Part shown: in pieces, positions 42,324 to 54,600 of the stretch
Numbering within the stretch: position 1 is the first letter of the stretch
Layout: the number at the start of each line of letters is the position of its first letter
Source: Bemisia tabaci
Lineage: Eukaryota > Arthropoda > Insecta > Hemiptera > Aleyrodidae
Length of the DNA: 64,000 bases
NCBI RefSeq assembly: GCF_918797505.1
Contig: NC_092794.1
Location: 30,680,122-30,744,121 of the forward strand
Direction: 5' to 3'
The notes under the pieces: generated by a model
The model's database searches: none
Told to the model about the DNA's origin: nothing
What the model saw: the letters and a program-made list of their open reading frames with translations, nothing else
Program-made: the position numbers and the translations under genes

Positions 42324-44420
42324 GGAGTTTGGGAATATGACCCAGGGTTCTAATAGTTGGGTTGACTGGTGAGCTGGGCAAGGGTAGGGGCAATAAACAA
42401 AATTTGAAGTTCCCTCCGATGAAAAATGACGGGAATTTCAAATTTGGCGGAAAATCGACCAAATTAGAGATATTGATTTTGGTTTTTTTAGTCTCAGTTC
42501 GTTTGGATGATCAACCGGGGTGATTCTCATGGCTTTCGCGGCTACTAATGGAAGAGAATCCCTGGATAGTCCCGTTCTATACTGAGGGCGCGATACGATG
42601 ATGTCTGGACCTGAGGTTTTTCCAGCACACGCTGACACCAGCGCAACCACATCTAGGCCGATGCCGGTCTCCTTTAAACATAACAATAGACCGCTCGGCA
42701 TTAATGGATCTCAATCCGATGGCCTTATTCCCTATGGCCTATTGGAGCTCCAAAGAAATTTGATGATATTTTTAAGATTTGCCTTGACTATAACTCTCTT
42801 AGTAAACTTACATTCTGCGGAAAAAGCAGATTACAATGAACTAAATTTTTTTATGATTTGTTTCTATACAACGGAGATGCCGGTCAGCAAGTTGCAAATT
42901 CAGCAGAAGAAATATTGGACCGCATTTAGCAAAAAGGAGCCAGCGTGATTACAGTATTTTCATAATGGCGCAACTACTTTTTTTTCTTTTAAAAGTACGA
43001 AATATATGTACTGTATGTAAATGTACAGAATTATTTCCCGTCAAAATTTACAAAAATTATTTAGTAGGAAGCCAGAACTATTTGCTATTTTGGGAGATTT
43101 TTTTAGATAATTATGAAAAAATCAATATTTTAACAACGCTGTAATTGCGCAAGTTCCTGTTTGCTAAATGCGATCCTATTGATCTTGCTATGCCGCAGAA
43201 TCACGTATTTTCTTTGGTTTGACCACCAATTTGCTCGAAATTTTACCGCGAATTTGAAAATATTGACTAAAAAAACTTCTTTTGAAAAAAACAAAAAATT
43301 GCACTCGCAAGCTGACTGATCCTCGGTTGAAATTTCGAGGGTCAGATTCAGGTAAGCGCGAGACAATGGGGCAGCGATGTCGAGCGTGCTGAGTAGCGGT
43401 CTAGAGGATTGCTGTGTTGCCAATTAAGAGATTATGGTATTTATTACTTATCCGATTTCCTAGACATCATAGCGCGCGCGCCCCCGGTATACTTAAATTT
43501 ATTGAGCAACAAAGGCCTGCGAAGCGGGACCTTTGGGGGTTGGACTGCATAGCGGCCAGTAATTAAAAATGGCCTATCATGAAGAACAAAAGCAATAGCA
43601 CTTCTGGTTCCGTGGTCGACAAGCAGGGGTATATAGGGTGTTGCAAAAGACGATGCAAAAATTTTCAGGTTGCCAGGGTCGCTCCTAAATGGAACAGAAT
43701 ACATTGATCGCAATCAAGCGGAGTGATGTGAGTCAAGGGACCGGTTTTATCATATCGATGGCTATAGTTGCCTAATCACACATGGCGAAATTACTTTTGC
43801 GAATTTTTTTGGTCCTACTCCCTGAAAAATAATTCATTTGATCAAAAACACTCTGCCAAGTTTCAGCCAAATTGAATGATATTGACCCATGCCGACTGAG
43901 CCGTCTTTTTAATATGGGATTTTACATTGAAGAATACTTTTTATTCAAAAAATTTAATTTTCCGGAAAATCAGTAATTTCTAGAAAACATCTAAGACCGT
44001 ATTCGGATTAAGCCGAAAAAATTGAGAGGGAAGAGTTCCATCAGACACTTCAAAAACAATATATTCACCTCTCGTTTCAGCGGTGAAACATGGGACAGTG
44101 CTTTATGAAGGGTAAATGACGGTATACAAAAATCTCAAATAATTACGTAGGTCTGCGTCCGAAAACAAAGCTTAACATACGATGGATGTTATTGATGTGT
44201 TTTTTTACGCTGTGTCCGATACTACTATCCCTATTTCTTCATCTCATCAGCATTTCCTGGAATATATTCATATTTTCTCGTAAGAAGGGAGGTTTACCAT
44301 CGATCGACGTAAAAAGATATAGTCCATTAATTCATACCTTGGCCAGGGGCCCAATGTGCAGTAATTTTCCTCAGAACCATGAATACAACACCAAATTTTA
44401 GAAAGTATTTGTGTGTGTAC
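42321..44420. other. Intron sequence, no gene seen
   Basis: 42490-42580 repeats the CAGTTCGTTTGGATGATCAA/GGGTGATTCTCATGGC unit. Several short frames between 42598 and 43713 lack motifs and fall on both strands. GTATATAGGGTGTTGCAAAA near 43628 resembles the end of a terminal-repeat element. Confidence 0.4.
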
Positions 44421-45570
44421 TTAACTGTTCGATTAAGTTAATAATAATCGGTAGCGTGCAAAATAATAACAGTAGAACAACATTCGGTTTGGAGCTCGCT
44501 GACACTCAACGGTATATAACCCCCCGAAAAGGCTCCTTAATGATTAGGATAAATTTCTCTGTTTAAATATCCCGTGCAAAGAGCGCCGGATCTCCCGCCC
44601 GGATCTTTCTTGAGTTGCCACGGTGCTTGGCCCTTCCCGTCCGCTTCCAAGGGCAGCAGTCAAAGCGGAGAGAGATGTGACCACAATGCGCTGCCGAAGG
44701 TTCCGGCTACCTGCGAGCCTGCGTCTCCGGAGCGGAAGATTCGGGTTCCGACGGAGTGCTAACTTGGAGCATAAAATTTTCTTTTTGCGGCACAAAATAG
44801 CACAAAATTAGCACAAAATTATGACGTGCTTTTTTTCTCGAAGTTCGAAAGTGGGGGGCTGCCGCACCTTCGACCCTCCCCCTTAATTTGGGGTGGTATT
44901 GAAGCCCCCTAATTTTGGAGCACAAAATTTTCTTTTTGCGGCACAAAATAGCACAAAATTATGAGAGTATTACGGCATACTTTTTTTCAAGAAATCAAAA
45001 AGGGGGGCAAACATTTCCACAGCCCCCCCCAAAATTTGATGTGCCCGTTACCCCCCTTAAATTTGAAAAAATTGAATGTTTCGCTACGGCACAAAATAGC
45101 ACAAAATTCGCAAACACTTACGGCATACTCCATTTCAATGAAATCAAAAAGGGGGGCTAACATTTCTACAGCCCCCCAAAATTTGATGTGCCCATTACCC
45201 CCCTTAAATTTGAAAAAATTGAATGTTTCGCTGCGGCACAAAATAGCACAAAATTAGCACAAAATTATGGCATACTCCTTTTCCGAGAAATCAAAACAGG
45301 GGGCAAACATTTCTACAGCCCCCCAATTTGAAATGTTGCTACCCCCCTTAATTTTGCGGCACAAAATTTTTTTCTTGCGGCACAAAATAGCACAAAATTA
45401 GCAAAAAATTATGGCATTCTTTTTTTTCGAAAATTCGAAAGTGGGAGGGGCTACCGTTTCTACAGCCCCCCCAATTTTGAGGAGCGTTTCCCCCTTAATT
45501 TTGCAGCACAAAATTTTTAATTTGCGGCACAGAATAGCACAAAATTAGCACAGAATTATGATATAATTTT
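44421..45570. repeat. Repeat with ~147-bp subunits, copy 2
   Basis: Begins AACTGTTCGATTAAG and mirrors 34500-35105 through the unique part. Six tandem units follow, each with CGGCACAAAATAGCACAAAA, a GCATACTCC/TTTTTTC stretch, a C-run (CAGCCCCCC) and CCCCCTTAAATTTG. Unit starts near 44791, 44942, 45090, 45237, 45381 and 45528 give periods of 144-151 bp. Confidence 0.82.
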
Positions 45571-45589
45571 TTATTTAAGATTCGATTGT

Positions 45590-46690
45590 GGGGGGGGGGG
45601 GGGCTGTGGAAATGGAGCCCAATGTTCCTTGGTCTAGAGTAGCAACTTTTTGGTCCCCTCAAAATTTTCGGGAGCAGCTACCTTTAAGGAGGGCGGGGGC
45701 TAACTTTTTTTTCAAACAGCAACCCCCCTTTTGTGATACCTCATTCGAAAGATAATAAAAAAAGAAAATTTTTGGCGCAAACCACAGGTCAAAATGTTGA
45801 TTTTTGACAAAATGGCGACCGGTCAAAGTTCAAAATGGCGGAAATTTGGCATCTCCGTTTTCTATCGGCGGATTGGTCTGAAACTCGTTATTCTAGGGTT
45901 TTTTGGCACGATAAGAACGGATCTTTCATTGGATTTTTGAAATTTCGAAAAAATTTTAAATGGCAGCGAAAAAATAACTGGAAATCCATATCACGGCTTT
46001 TTACCGGTGGATTTGCACGAAAGGCAATACTCTGGTGGTTTTTGGAGCTAGCCGACCTATCAAAGGGGGCCAAAAATCATCAGAGTATCGACTTTCGTGC
46101 AAATCCATCGGTAAATAGCCGTGATATGGATTTCCAGTTATTTTTTCGCTGCCATCTTTATGTTATTCGAAATTTCAAAAATCCGATGAAAGATTCGTTC
46201 TTTTCGTGCCAAAATACCCCCGCATACCAATTTTCATACAAATCCAACGATAAGCAGCCTTGATATTCACTTCCCGCTCCAAGCCGCCATTTTTAAAAGG
46301 ACTGACTTTTCTGGGACACTAATACCACAGTCGTTTTTCTCGTCCCGAAAAACCCTAGCATAATGAGTTTCAGACCAATTCGCCGATATAAAACGGAGAT
46401 GCCAAAACAGACCGGCCGCCATTTTGTCAAAAATCAACATTTTGACCTGCGGTTTGTGCCAAAAAGTTCTCTTTCTTATCTTTCGAATGAGGTATCACAA
46501 AAGGGGGGTTGCTATTTGAAAAAAAGTTAGCCCCCGCCCCCCTTCAGAGGGGCTGCCCCCCCAAAATTTTGAGGGGATCAGAAGTTGCTTCTCCAGACCG
46601 AGGAACATTGCCAAAGTTTCAAACTTCTATCTCAATTAGGAAAAAAGTTACAGGGGTGCTAGGTGACTTTTGGATAACCCTGTACGTATA
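45590..46690. repeat. Foldback-family copy, 1.1-kb palindrome
   Basis: Centre near 46070. The arm AGTTAGCCCCCGCCCCCCTT, AGGTATCACAAAAGG and AAAAATCAACATTTTGACCT is inverted between 45640-46060 and 46080-46620. The right end finishes CTTTTGGATAACCCTGTA, matching the family terminus ACAGGGTTATYCAAAAG. The left terminus is missing, where the array at 45560 abuts. Frames inside are mirror images of each other and not credible genes. Confidence 0.78.
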
Positions 46691-46868
46691 TAGGAAACCG
46701 GCAACTATCAAATAATTACCCGATTTCGGATCAAATCGCAGCCCCTCCTTTCTGTTATACGAATTTCTATACCTATATGTTGTGTTAACTTTAGTTCGAT
46801 GGAACTTCATCGGCTATGCTGATGACGACTGAAAATTACCCAAAATGTAAAAAACGCTAGGAGGTGAC

Positions 46869-47320
46869 TAGAGTACCTGTATACGGGAGAGTATTGCCAT
46901 CTTTCTGCCGCTTTCTGATTGGTTCATCAGTTTCAGGCTATCATGGAGCTCCGAAGTTGGGCCAATGTAAACAAACCTGACCCAAAGGAACGCGTATTAT
47001 TGGCTGAGAAATGAATGATAATCACACCCAAAGCTTCATTTTAGGCAACAAATTATTATCAAAGTTCGATTCGAACTCAATTCAGAAGATTGATATAAAA
47101 AAAAATTCTATCACACCCAAAATTACGCCTAGAACTTTGTTGAAACTTTTCCGCCATCTTGTTTGTTTACATTGGGCCGAACTAGGAGTGGAGGAGCTAG
47201 GGTTTGTTTACATTGGTCCAACTTTGAGGCCCCATGATAGCCGACAAATCAGAGAGCGACACACTGTTTTTGTAGTAAAAGGATTGAGATGGCAATACTC
47301 TCCCGTATACAGGTACTCTA
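46869..47320. mobile_element. hAT-like MITE, TAGAGTACCTGTATACGGGAG termini
   Basis: TAGAGTACCTGTATACGGGA at left is matched inverted at right (TCCCGTATACAGGTACTCTA). Flanking octamers GAGGTGAC and AAGGTGTC agree at 6 of 8. Inner blocks GGGCCAATGTAAACAAACC and TTTGTTTACATTGG are inverted too. The terminus resembles that of the element at 1496-1930 (TAGAGTCCCTTTATACC). Confidence 0.72.
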
Positions 47321-47344
47321 AAGGTGTCGAGGGGGGAGGGGAGG

Positions 47345-48474
47345 GGGCGGCGCCCGATTCCCTCCCGAGATTCCCTCCCGGATCCGATTCTCTCCGCAGC
47401 CGAAGTCCGTTTCCGACGTTTCCGATTCCCTCCCGCTAATGACCTTTCATAAAATGAAGCGGCAACGCCGCATTAATCATTCAACATAGCATTTCCAGAG
47501 AGGTGCGCTGTTTCCCGTGAGTGTTTCAGGTAAATTTAAAAAAAAAAAATTAGAAAAGTTAATGAATTTTGCAATTACATAATTGTTAATTAAATCGGTG
47601 AAGGAGCCATTCCCCCCCCCCCCCCTCAAATGTGGGCAGAAAAAACCGCCGAGCGGACGAGAACAACTGACGCCTGTGAGAGTTTTCACTCGCGCTATAA
47701 TTCTTTTTTTTTACAAAGCCCACTCCAACCTCTTCAGTTTCGTGAGTGTACTTGAAAAATATTTAAGGACAGCCGAATTTTGATCAACTCTGCAAATCAC
47801 ACGGAGGCGAAACTCAGGTCGAATATCATCCAAAAAATAAAATTCCTCGAGAAATGCATTGCTGAGCTAGATGCCAACTGCAATGACGAAGCTCTGCTGA
47901 GGTTCATTCGCACGGTCTCCCACCGGAATTCGCCCAATATTTTATTGTAAAAACCCAGTGTCTTACTTCAGTGATTTCATTTTTTGTGTGACGCGTCGGG
48001 CTCTCTACACCCGTTTCAGCTTTTTGTCCGCATGTTTTCTTCTTTGACGCATTGGGCTCAATTCACCCGTTTCAGCATTTTTTTTAGCATGTTTTCTTCT
48101 TCGAAAGCATCGGGCTCTAAATACCCCTTTTAGTTTTTCTGTATACATCCGGCAACCATGAAGAGGCTCAGAAGGGGGAGAAGGTTCTCAAATTTTGTTT
48201 CATTCATACATATGAAGCAGACTTTGGGAACTTACTATCAACCTAGCCCACTTTCTTTATCAAATCATCATAATATTGTAAATCTACACTAATTTTCCTG
48301 AAACACTCACGGGAAACAGCGCACCTCTCTGGAAATGGTAAGTTGAATGATTAATGCGGCGTTGCCGCTTCATTTTATTAAAGGTCATTAGCGGGAGGGA
48401 ATCGGAAACGGACTTGGGCTGCGGGAGGGAATCGGATCCGGGAGGGAATCTCGCGAGGGAATCGGGCGCCGCCC
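47345..48474. repeat. 1.1-kb palindrome with GATTCCCTCCCG-rich ends
   Basis: GGCGGCGCCCGATTCCCTCC at left, and inverted at 48455-48474. Both arms contain CCTTTCATAAAATGAAGCGG, GCAACGCCGCATTAATCAT and CAGAGAGGTGCGCTGTTTCC. The spacer (about 47540-48290) holds a short open frame. Confidence 0.82.
47758..47950 (+). other. Short open frame in palindrome loop
   Basis: Reads KIFKDSRILINSANHTEAKL, RSNIIQKIKFLEKCIAELDA and NEALLRFIRTVS-like sequence ending NSPNILL and a stop (exact residues after DANC: NDEALLRFIRTVSHR). A possible acceptor TATTTAAG lies at its start. It has good amphipathic character but no recognised family. Confidence 0.25.
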
Positions 48475-49789
48475 AGGGAGGGAAGGAAATAGCGAATAGA
48501 GAAGGAAATTGACATTTTTGAATAAAGTACCTAACTCAAAGAAAATGCGGCACTTACATCAGATGGAAAAAAGAAAAACCAATAATAAAATAAATAAATG
48601 ACTTAAGTTGTGGGGCATTAGGTAAGATACTAATGAAACGATATTGAAATAAAAATATGAAAATCAAAATCAAAATCAAAAGCAAAATTTATTGAGGAGA
48701 AACTTGATGAAAACAAAACTCAATGATACTTTGAATAATAATTAAGAATAAGTAGACACTAAATAAATCAAGTAGTTACCTCAGAAAGAACATGGCTAAT
48801 TGAGTGATTCTGCACGATTGAATTTATACAAGATGAATATGAAACAGATAATTTTAAAATATCTTTCTACAAAGATTATCATATCACTGTTAATCAGATT
48901 GTAAGTAGGATGAAGTTCAAATTAGGTAAGATCCGTAAAAATACGGGCACTACCTGTTACCCAAAAATAATAACTTTTGAATTTTATACGTAGTAATATT
49001 GATAGGCGATGGACTGCAAACTAATGATAATGCTTTAAAAGCTTTTTTTTCTTAGGAATTCATATACTTGAGAAAAAAAATCAAACAGAACAGGTAAACA
49101 AAAACAAAAATAATAATAAAAATAATGTTCTAGAGTAGGTATAGTATTAAACAATTTTTGTTATTATACTTTACAAATTAGATAAAAATATTGTAATTAA
49201 CAACAACAATTATATATAAAGGTAAGATGTCCCGGATAGTTTGGGAGATGTGTGTAAAAGTCCCCTCTCTCCTATCTTCCAATTCGTTGAATACATTGCT
49301 TAGTAATTGAAAAAACCGGACGACTTCTCCTGTCTACGAATCGTTCGCTTTTGAAGCAATATGTCAAAGCTTTTTGATTTCCTCCAAGACAATTTGAGGC
49401 TAACGATGATTGAAAATTCCATTCGATAAGTCTTGTTTTCATTCCGTTTTGTAATGTGTTCGCAATGTTTCCTCTCTTCACTACCATGTACGCCTTTAAC
49501 GTAAAAATGGAGGACGATCGGGAATAATTTTTTTGCGTGGAATGCCGCATGATCAAAGAATACAGAAATTTCACACTTTGCTTTAAAACGCGTGTTAATC
49601 AAATATATTTTATTTTGTATGTATCATTATTTCTATTGTAATTATCAAAAATGAGATCAGAAAAATTGTCGTAGGGAAAATTCTGAAAGTTAGGAAAAAA
49701 CTACGTGAGGAGTTTGAGTTAGCTTGTTTGACTCATTTCAACTAACAGCACAAAACGATCTCTATACTACAGCCCACGCCTTAACCTTA
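48475..49789. other. AT-rich sequence, no gene seen
   Basis: Two overlapping 100-codon minus frames (49272-49602) occur in different registers, and neither shows a motif. The rest is very AT-rich. Confidence 0.4.
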
Positions 49790-50517
49790 GATGACTATCC
49801 AGGTCTACAAGACCCGGCGGCTTTTTGTTTTTCGCGCTACAACGGCTATAATTGATTGAGAAGTCTGTCCTTCTCAAATAAAAACACTTAAAAACATAAT
49901 TCTTGAAAAAAATTGAATTTTTTTTTAGGCACAGCAATTTTTTTCATGTCTACCCCTAGAATGACTAACCCGGGCCTGTGTAGTCCGTATTGCGTAATAC
50001 ATGGTTATTCGATGGCTGCGATGCTTTTTTCTCTGTTTTTGTATAATTTTATGATTTTCATACTTCGTCTTCGATAAAGAAGGTTCCAAATTCTCTTTCC
50101 ACCCCTAAACTGCCCCCTCACCTCTAAATCTACCTTCTCCTCTCTCCGCAGTCTCCTCAGATCTAGGAGCCTCTCATTATGAACACTTTTTTATATCTTT
50201 TTTGAGAATTTGAGGAGGTTATACATATATAAGAAGCAATATTACCCATAAGAGTATGCTTGAATATGAGAGGTAGGGAGCAACCTTACCCACCCTTGCC
50301 CCCTCCCCCTCCTTCCGGTAGCCAAAAAAATTAGTACTTTCCGATTTGTTTCTTTCAAAGTTTTGCACTCAGGAGGTTTATTTTTTTAATTTTGTAAAAA
50401 GAAAAGAAAAGTCTAAAAATTATTGTATTTATTTATTGAATACTTCTACATTATTTCAAATTTTTTGACAAGTTGGAGCAAAGTTTCGATATTACAGTGA
50501 TTAATAAGATAATCGTG

Positions 50518-51053
50518 TCAGCCTCAGTGGTGTAGTGGTCAAGGCAGTTCGCTGCCAATACTGAGGTCCCCGGTTCAATCCCCGGAGGTGACTGTTATTT
50601 GAGGACACTCAAATATCAGTCATCGTGACCGTGGATGACTATGCCACTCCAATACCCTGACCCTTCGAGGTAACAGGGTGCGGAGGGACATAGTCACCCC
50701 GTAAGTAATCCGTCTGCACTGTTCGACTGGGTTGTGAAAAATCGGTAATCACTCGTAGTGTGCACGACTGCCAGCGCTACCTATCAGTGTACATTGCAAC
50801 AACACAGTCCAACTCGGTGGGGGCATGGCCGTGCTCCGAAAGCCCGTGCTCTGCAGCGTCTGCCACAGTCTTTGATAAAGCCTTCCGTTGGCTATCAGAC
50901 GGCCGCTGAGCCTTGCGGGAATATAGATGATACTCAATGTGTCAATAGTACGAAGATATGTTAAGGAGTGCGGTCCACCTTCGGGGTGCACGACGGCAGT
51001 TGCCAGTTGCCTTGGCCCCTTGAGGGCGCCTCGCCGGCCAGCCCGGCCTTACG
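50518..51053 (+). mobile_element. Long tRNA-derived SINE, 536 bp
   Basis: Starts TCAGCCTCAGTGGTGTAGTG (A-box region), has B box GGTTCAATCC at about 50573, and a body with GACTATGCCACTCC and CCTTCGAGG. It ends GCCAGCCCGGCCTTACG without a poly-A tail. A 14-bp duplication ATAAGATAATCGTG flanks it (50504-50517, 51054-51067), and the other palindrome arm lacks it. Confidence 0.88.
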
Positions 51054-51088
51054 ATAAGATAATCGTGGGACAAAATTTCTTGTGAAGT

Positions 51089-51560
51089 TTCCAATTGTTT
51101 TTCTGAGGTTTCGTTGTAATTGTTTTAACTAAGAAGTGGTCATGTACGTAATATACTGTCTACGAACTGTCAAAGCATTATGGGATATTCTCTTACACCT
51201 AATACGTAACGCCTTTACATATTCCCCGTATCACCAGAGTCCAGAAGTAAAAGTAGCTCGCAAAAACTCGGAGATTGTCAAAAAGTAAAACTAGATAAAA
51301 CTTAATGATTGCTGTAGTAGGACGACATATGCAAGGACTATACACAAAAGTAGGAAAAACGTTGGAAGCAACAAAACATAAAATAAATTACTGGAGGTCA
51401 AGAAAATCAGATTCATTGTTCACCGGTTATTTTTATAATGTTAGGTGCTTCTCGTGATACGGTGAATAATATATGTAAAGCCGCTTTCTTTTGGTTCTAA
51501 GAAAATATCGCATGGTGCTTTGACTGTTCTTAGACAGTATATTACCTCTATGACCACTTC
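51089..51560. mobile_element. Insertion with GAAGTGGTCAT termini
   Basis: GAAGTGGTCATGTACGTAAT (51133) with ACTGTCAAAGCA is inverted at the right end (TGCTTTGACTGTTC ... ATGACCACTTC, 51560). The opposite palindrome arm joins TTTCC to the downstream sequence directly, confirming that about 470 bp were inserted; 51089-51132 may be extra. Confidence 0.65.
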
Positions 51561-51920
51561 GGACTACTAGATAAGGTACGAATTCCAGCATTCTGATACA
51601 TGTTTCGAAACCAAAATTTCACGTCGAACACGATGCTCACAGCGAAATTTACCGAAATGAACTTCTTACGAAGAATTAAATGATTCTTAATGCGTGAATT
51701 CAAACCACCCGCTCATGAAAGCTCAATGCTCTACGTGATTCACATCGCGCGCTAAATGTTATCATAACAGTTTTACTATATACAAATCTAGCAACCTCAA
51801 TCTTGACACTTTGGCTCAGCTATAGAAAATTGCTTATAGTTAGAACAGCACATGGTGGGAAATGTATATTGCTCGATTGAGAGGCTTGCTGAAACCGTTG
51901 TAGTGCGCGATTCGACTCAC

Positions 51921-51960
51921 GTAGACCTTTGAGTTTCTTGTCAGCGGGCAGTTCAAGTTC
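51921..51960 (-). CDS. RhoGEF gene exon: linker
   Basis: 40-bp exon between acceptor TCACGAG and donor GTGAGTCG. It starts in phase 0, as required by the exon ending at 55936, and ends one base into a codon, as required by 37004-37047. It reads ELELPADKKLKGL plus one base. The junctions give FTTEELELPADKK and KGLRRRMSLLQEE. The acceptor has a weak pyrimidine tract, and the exon sits in the loop of a palindrome, so confidence is moderate. Confidence 0.55.
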
Positions 51961-52760
51961 CTCGTGACCAATGTGAAATAAAAACGTTAATATATTCGTT
52001 AGGATGTGGTTTAAGTAATTTTCGTTGTGCGAATCGTGCTGTACGTGAAAATTCTGACAAGGAAACATGTATTAGAATGCTTAAATTCGTACCTTGTCTA
52101 GTGGTCCTCGGAAACTTCACAAGAAATTTTGTCCCACGTTTAGCTTATAATTTGCGGTAATATCCATAATTTGCTCTAACTTTTCAAAACATTTTTAAAT
52201 AATGTGGAAGTATTCAATTAATAACAATACATTTTAGACTTTTCTTATTTCTTCTCACAAAATGAAAAAGATAACCCTACTAAATGCAAAACTTTGAAAG
52301 AAACAGATCGGAAAGTACTAATTTTTTTGGCTTCTGGAAAGAAGGGGAGGGGGTAGAGGTGGGTAAGGTTGCCTCCTCAGTCTCAAATTCAAGCATACTT
52401 TTAGGGGTAATACTGCTTCTTTAGTATAACTTCCTCAAATTCTCAAAAAAGATATAAAAATGTGTTTATAATGAGAGGCTCCTAGATCTGAGGGGACTGC
52501 GGAGAGAGGAGAGTGGGGGATTTAGAGGAGGAGGGGGCAGTTTAGGGGTGGAAAGAGAATGTGGGACCTTCTTTATAAAAGACGAAGTATGAAAGTCATA
52601 AAATTATAGTAGGTACAACAGAGAAAAAAGCATCACAGCTATCGAATAACCATTTATACTCGATACGGGCGTCGCAGGCCCGGGTTAGGCATTTGTGTAG
52701 GTAAAAACGGCTAGTCATCTAAGAGTTAAAGACAGAAGTAATATTCTTTCCGGGCATCAT

Positions 52761-54600
52761 TTTTTGCCATATCGCAATATGGGGCTACTAAAAAAATGCG
52801 GGGAAATTAGAATAATAACAACCACAAAAATTTGGCTACCCGGTTGGAGCCAAGGGGCTAAAATATAAATTCTATCGTGCTAGTAAAGAGAGCAGTAAGT
52901 GCAAAAATGAAGTTTTAGGATAACGGGCTGAGAAGCTTTTGACCGGATTTTTTATTGAAAGAAGTCTCCGTTTTTTGTCACACCGACACTACTCGTCCGA
53001 AAAACTCCAAGAAATCGTTTGGATGATCAATAAAAATTGACTGATTACATTTCCATTACATAAATAGGGTATTTTTCATTTTCATGCTAGGTTCTTGTTA
53101 TAGGCAAGACAGCTATTAGTGCTATATTCCGCATGCTTTCGTGGTTGCGTTTTAAACACACAGCAAACACGTTTCCGGGTAAGAAAGTGGCAGAGGAGGG
53201 CGGCACTTTACTTGAAAGCACTGTTTTCATTGGCTCTCTTGAGGAATATTGTTACTTACTGCTGTCCTGCCTGAAACTGCGTCATTTTTTGCGCACTTAC
53301 GGCTTCCTCACAAGTCTCGTTTTGGTACGATTAAGATGAATTTTTCTATTTTAGCTATTTCAGTGGTTTCATCTAAAAGAGATTGGACGAATTTTGAAGG
53401 TAACTCGATTTCGAAAATTTGACACTCACTGCTCTTTCTCTGTCACGGCAGCATTCCCTAGACTATGGAGCTATCTTGACGGGTCGGTAAGGAGTTCTAC
53501 GTTTTTTCCTCGAATGATCGAACGTTTTTGAAACTGGTAATGTTAGTATAGTGTGATTTTTTTTTGTTGACGCTCATTTCCTCGGTTTTGAGGCTAAGTC
53601 CAACTTCTATCTTAAGGAAGTAGGTACACGCGCAGGTGCAGTGATGTGGAGAGAACTATACCTAATTACATTAATTTGAAATTATATTCAGGATCAAACA
53701 ATTGCTGCATTTTAGCTTGAATCCTTGAGAAGTTTTAACAATTATTCTATATAAGAGTGATTTGGGAATGCTTTGCCGGTCTAGGTGCTTAGGAAATTGT
53801 ACTGGTCGAGCCAATTCATCAGAGATCACTGAGCCTTATTAATGGCTTTTACATTCCATTTATTCTTCTGAATTGGTGATTTAGTGCTCATTAGAAACTT
53901 CCATCCTTGTTTCAAACAACATCCGATTATTGCACAATATTTATAAGAGCATATATCTGACATGGCACGGTTAGTCTGAGTGAAACTAAATGAAACCGCC
54001 TTCAGGATCTTGTAAACGGGTGTTACCAGCACTGTTTCAGCCTAAAATAAAAATATTCTTTCAAGCTCTTCAAAGATTGCGTTTTGCGGATTGCGATTTT
54101 AACTCTATAAATGGTTTGTTCCCATCACTTTACTCAGACGTCTAATTCTAAGGTATATTCAAACGGAAAACTTTTAATTTTCCACCAAAAATTATATCCA
54201 TTAGCTCTCTATGTTCTTTTAAATTTTGGAAAATAATATATCATTTTGAGTAGATTCATTGGTATACTTGGGTGAGAGATCAAATTTAGTTGAAACAAAA
54301 TTGCTGAGAGGTCTCCTTGACTGAGGAACGACGTTGCATGGCTGTTCAAAAGTAAAAAGTGTCATTTTTTTCATTCTTCATGTGGATCAATGGTGAAAAA
54401 ATAAAGGTTTGAGGTAAAAGAAATGTCTCCCCGAATAAATTCACAATCTTTCAGCAATTTTTCCCACATTAAATCTGATCCAGCTAATTATTATTTGTTA
54501 AAACTATTAACTCAACCAAACCCGGATTCAATTTTGGGCCTAGCAAATTTCAACTACGAGTATTGAAAACATCCCCGAAACTACAAATCTTGGCCCCCAA
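52761..54600. other. Intron sequence, no supported gene
   Basis: A candidate exon near 53960-54045 (minus) was considered and rejected. Otherwise AT-rich and without repeats I could trace. Confidence 0.4.

Larger units (their letters stand above)
49790..52760. repeat. 3-kb palindrome interrupted by a SINE and a TIR element
   Basis: Left arm 49790-51088 plus 51561-about 51660 is inverted at about 52012-52760. Shared blocks include ATGACTA...CGGGCCTG, CTTTGAAAGAAACARATCGG-type sequence, AAATTTCTTGTGAAGTTTCC and CTAGAYAAGGTACGAATT. The SINE (50518-51053) and the insertion 51089-51560 exist only in the left arm. The loop (about 51660-52012) contains a predicted RhoGEF exon. Confidence 0.8.

Noticed and set aside
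34500..45570. A single 11-kb element bounded by inverted repeats
   Set aside because: A predicted host exon, a palindrome and a jockey element lie between the two copies; two independent insertions in opposite orientation are simpler.
45835..46263. 142-codon frame
   Set aside because: Spans the centre of a foldback; its two halves are reverse complements of each other.
49272..49602. Two 100-codon minus frames
   Set aside because: They overlap in different registers, start from non-ATG codons and show no recognisable domain.
53960..54045. Candidate minus-strand exon reading AETVLVTPVYKILKA
   Set aside because: Phase would fit after the exon ending at 55936, and the acceptor TTTTATTTTAG is good, but no convincing donor follows, and 51921-51960 joins both neighbours in phase without it.
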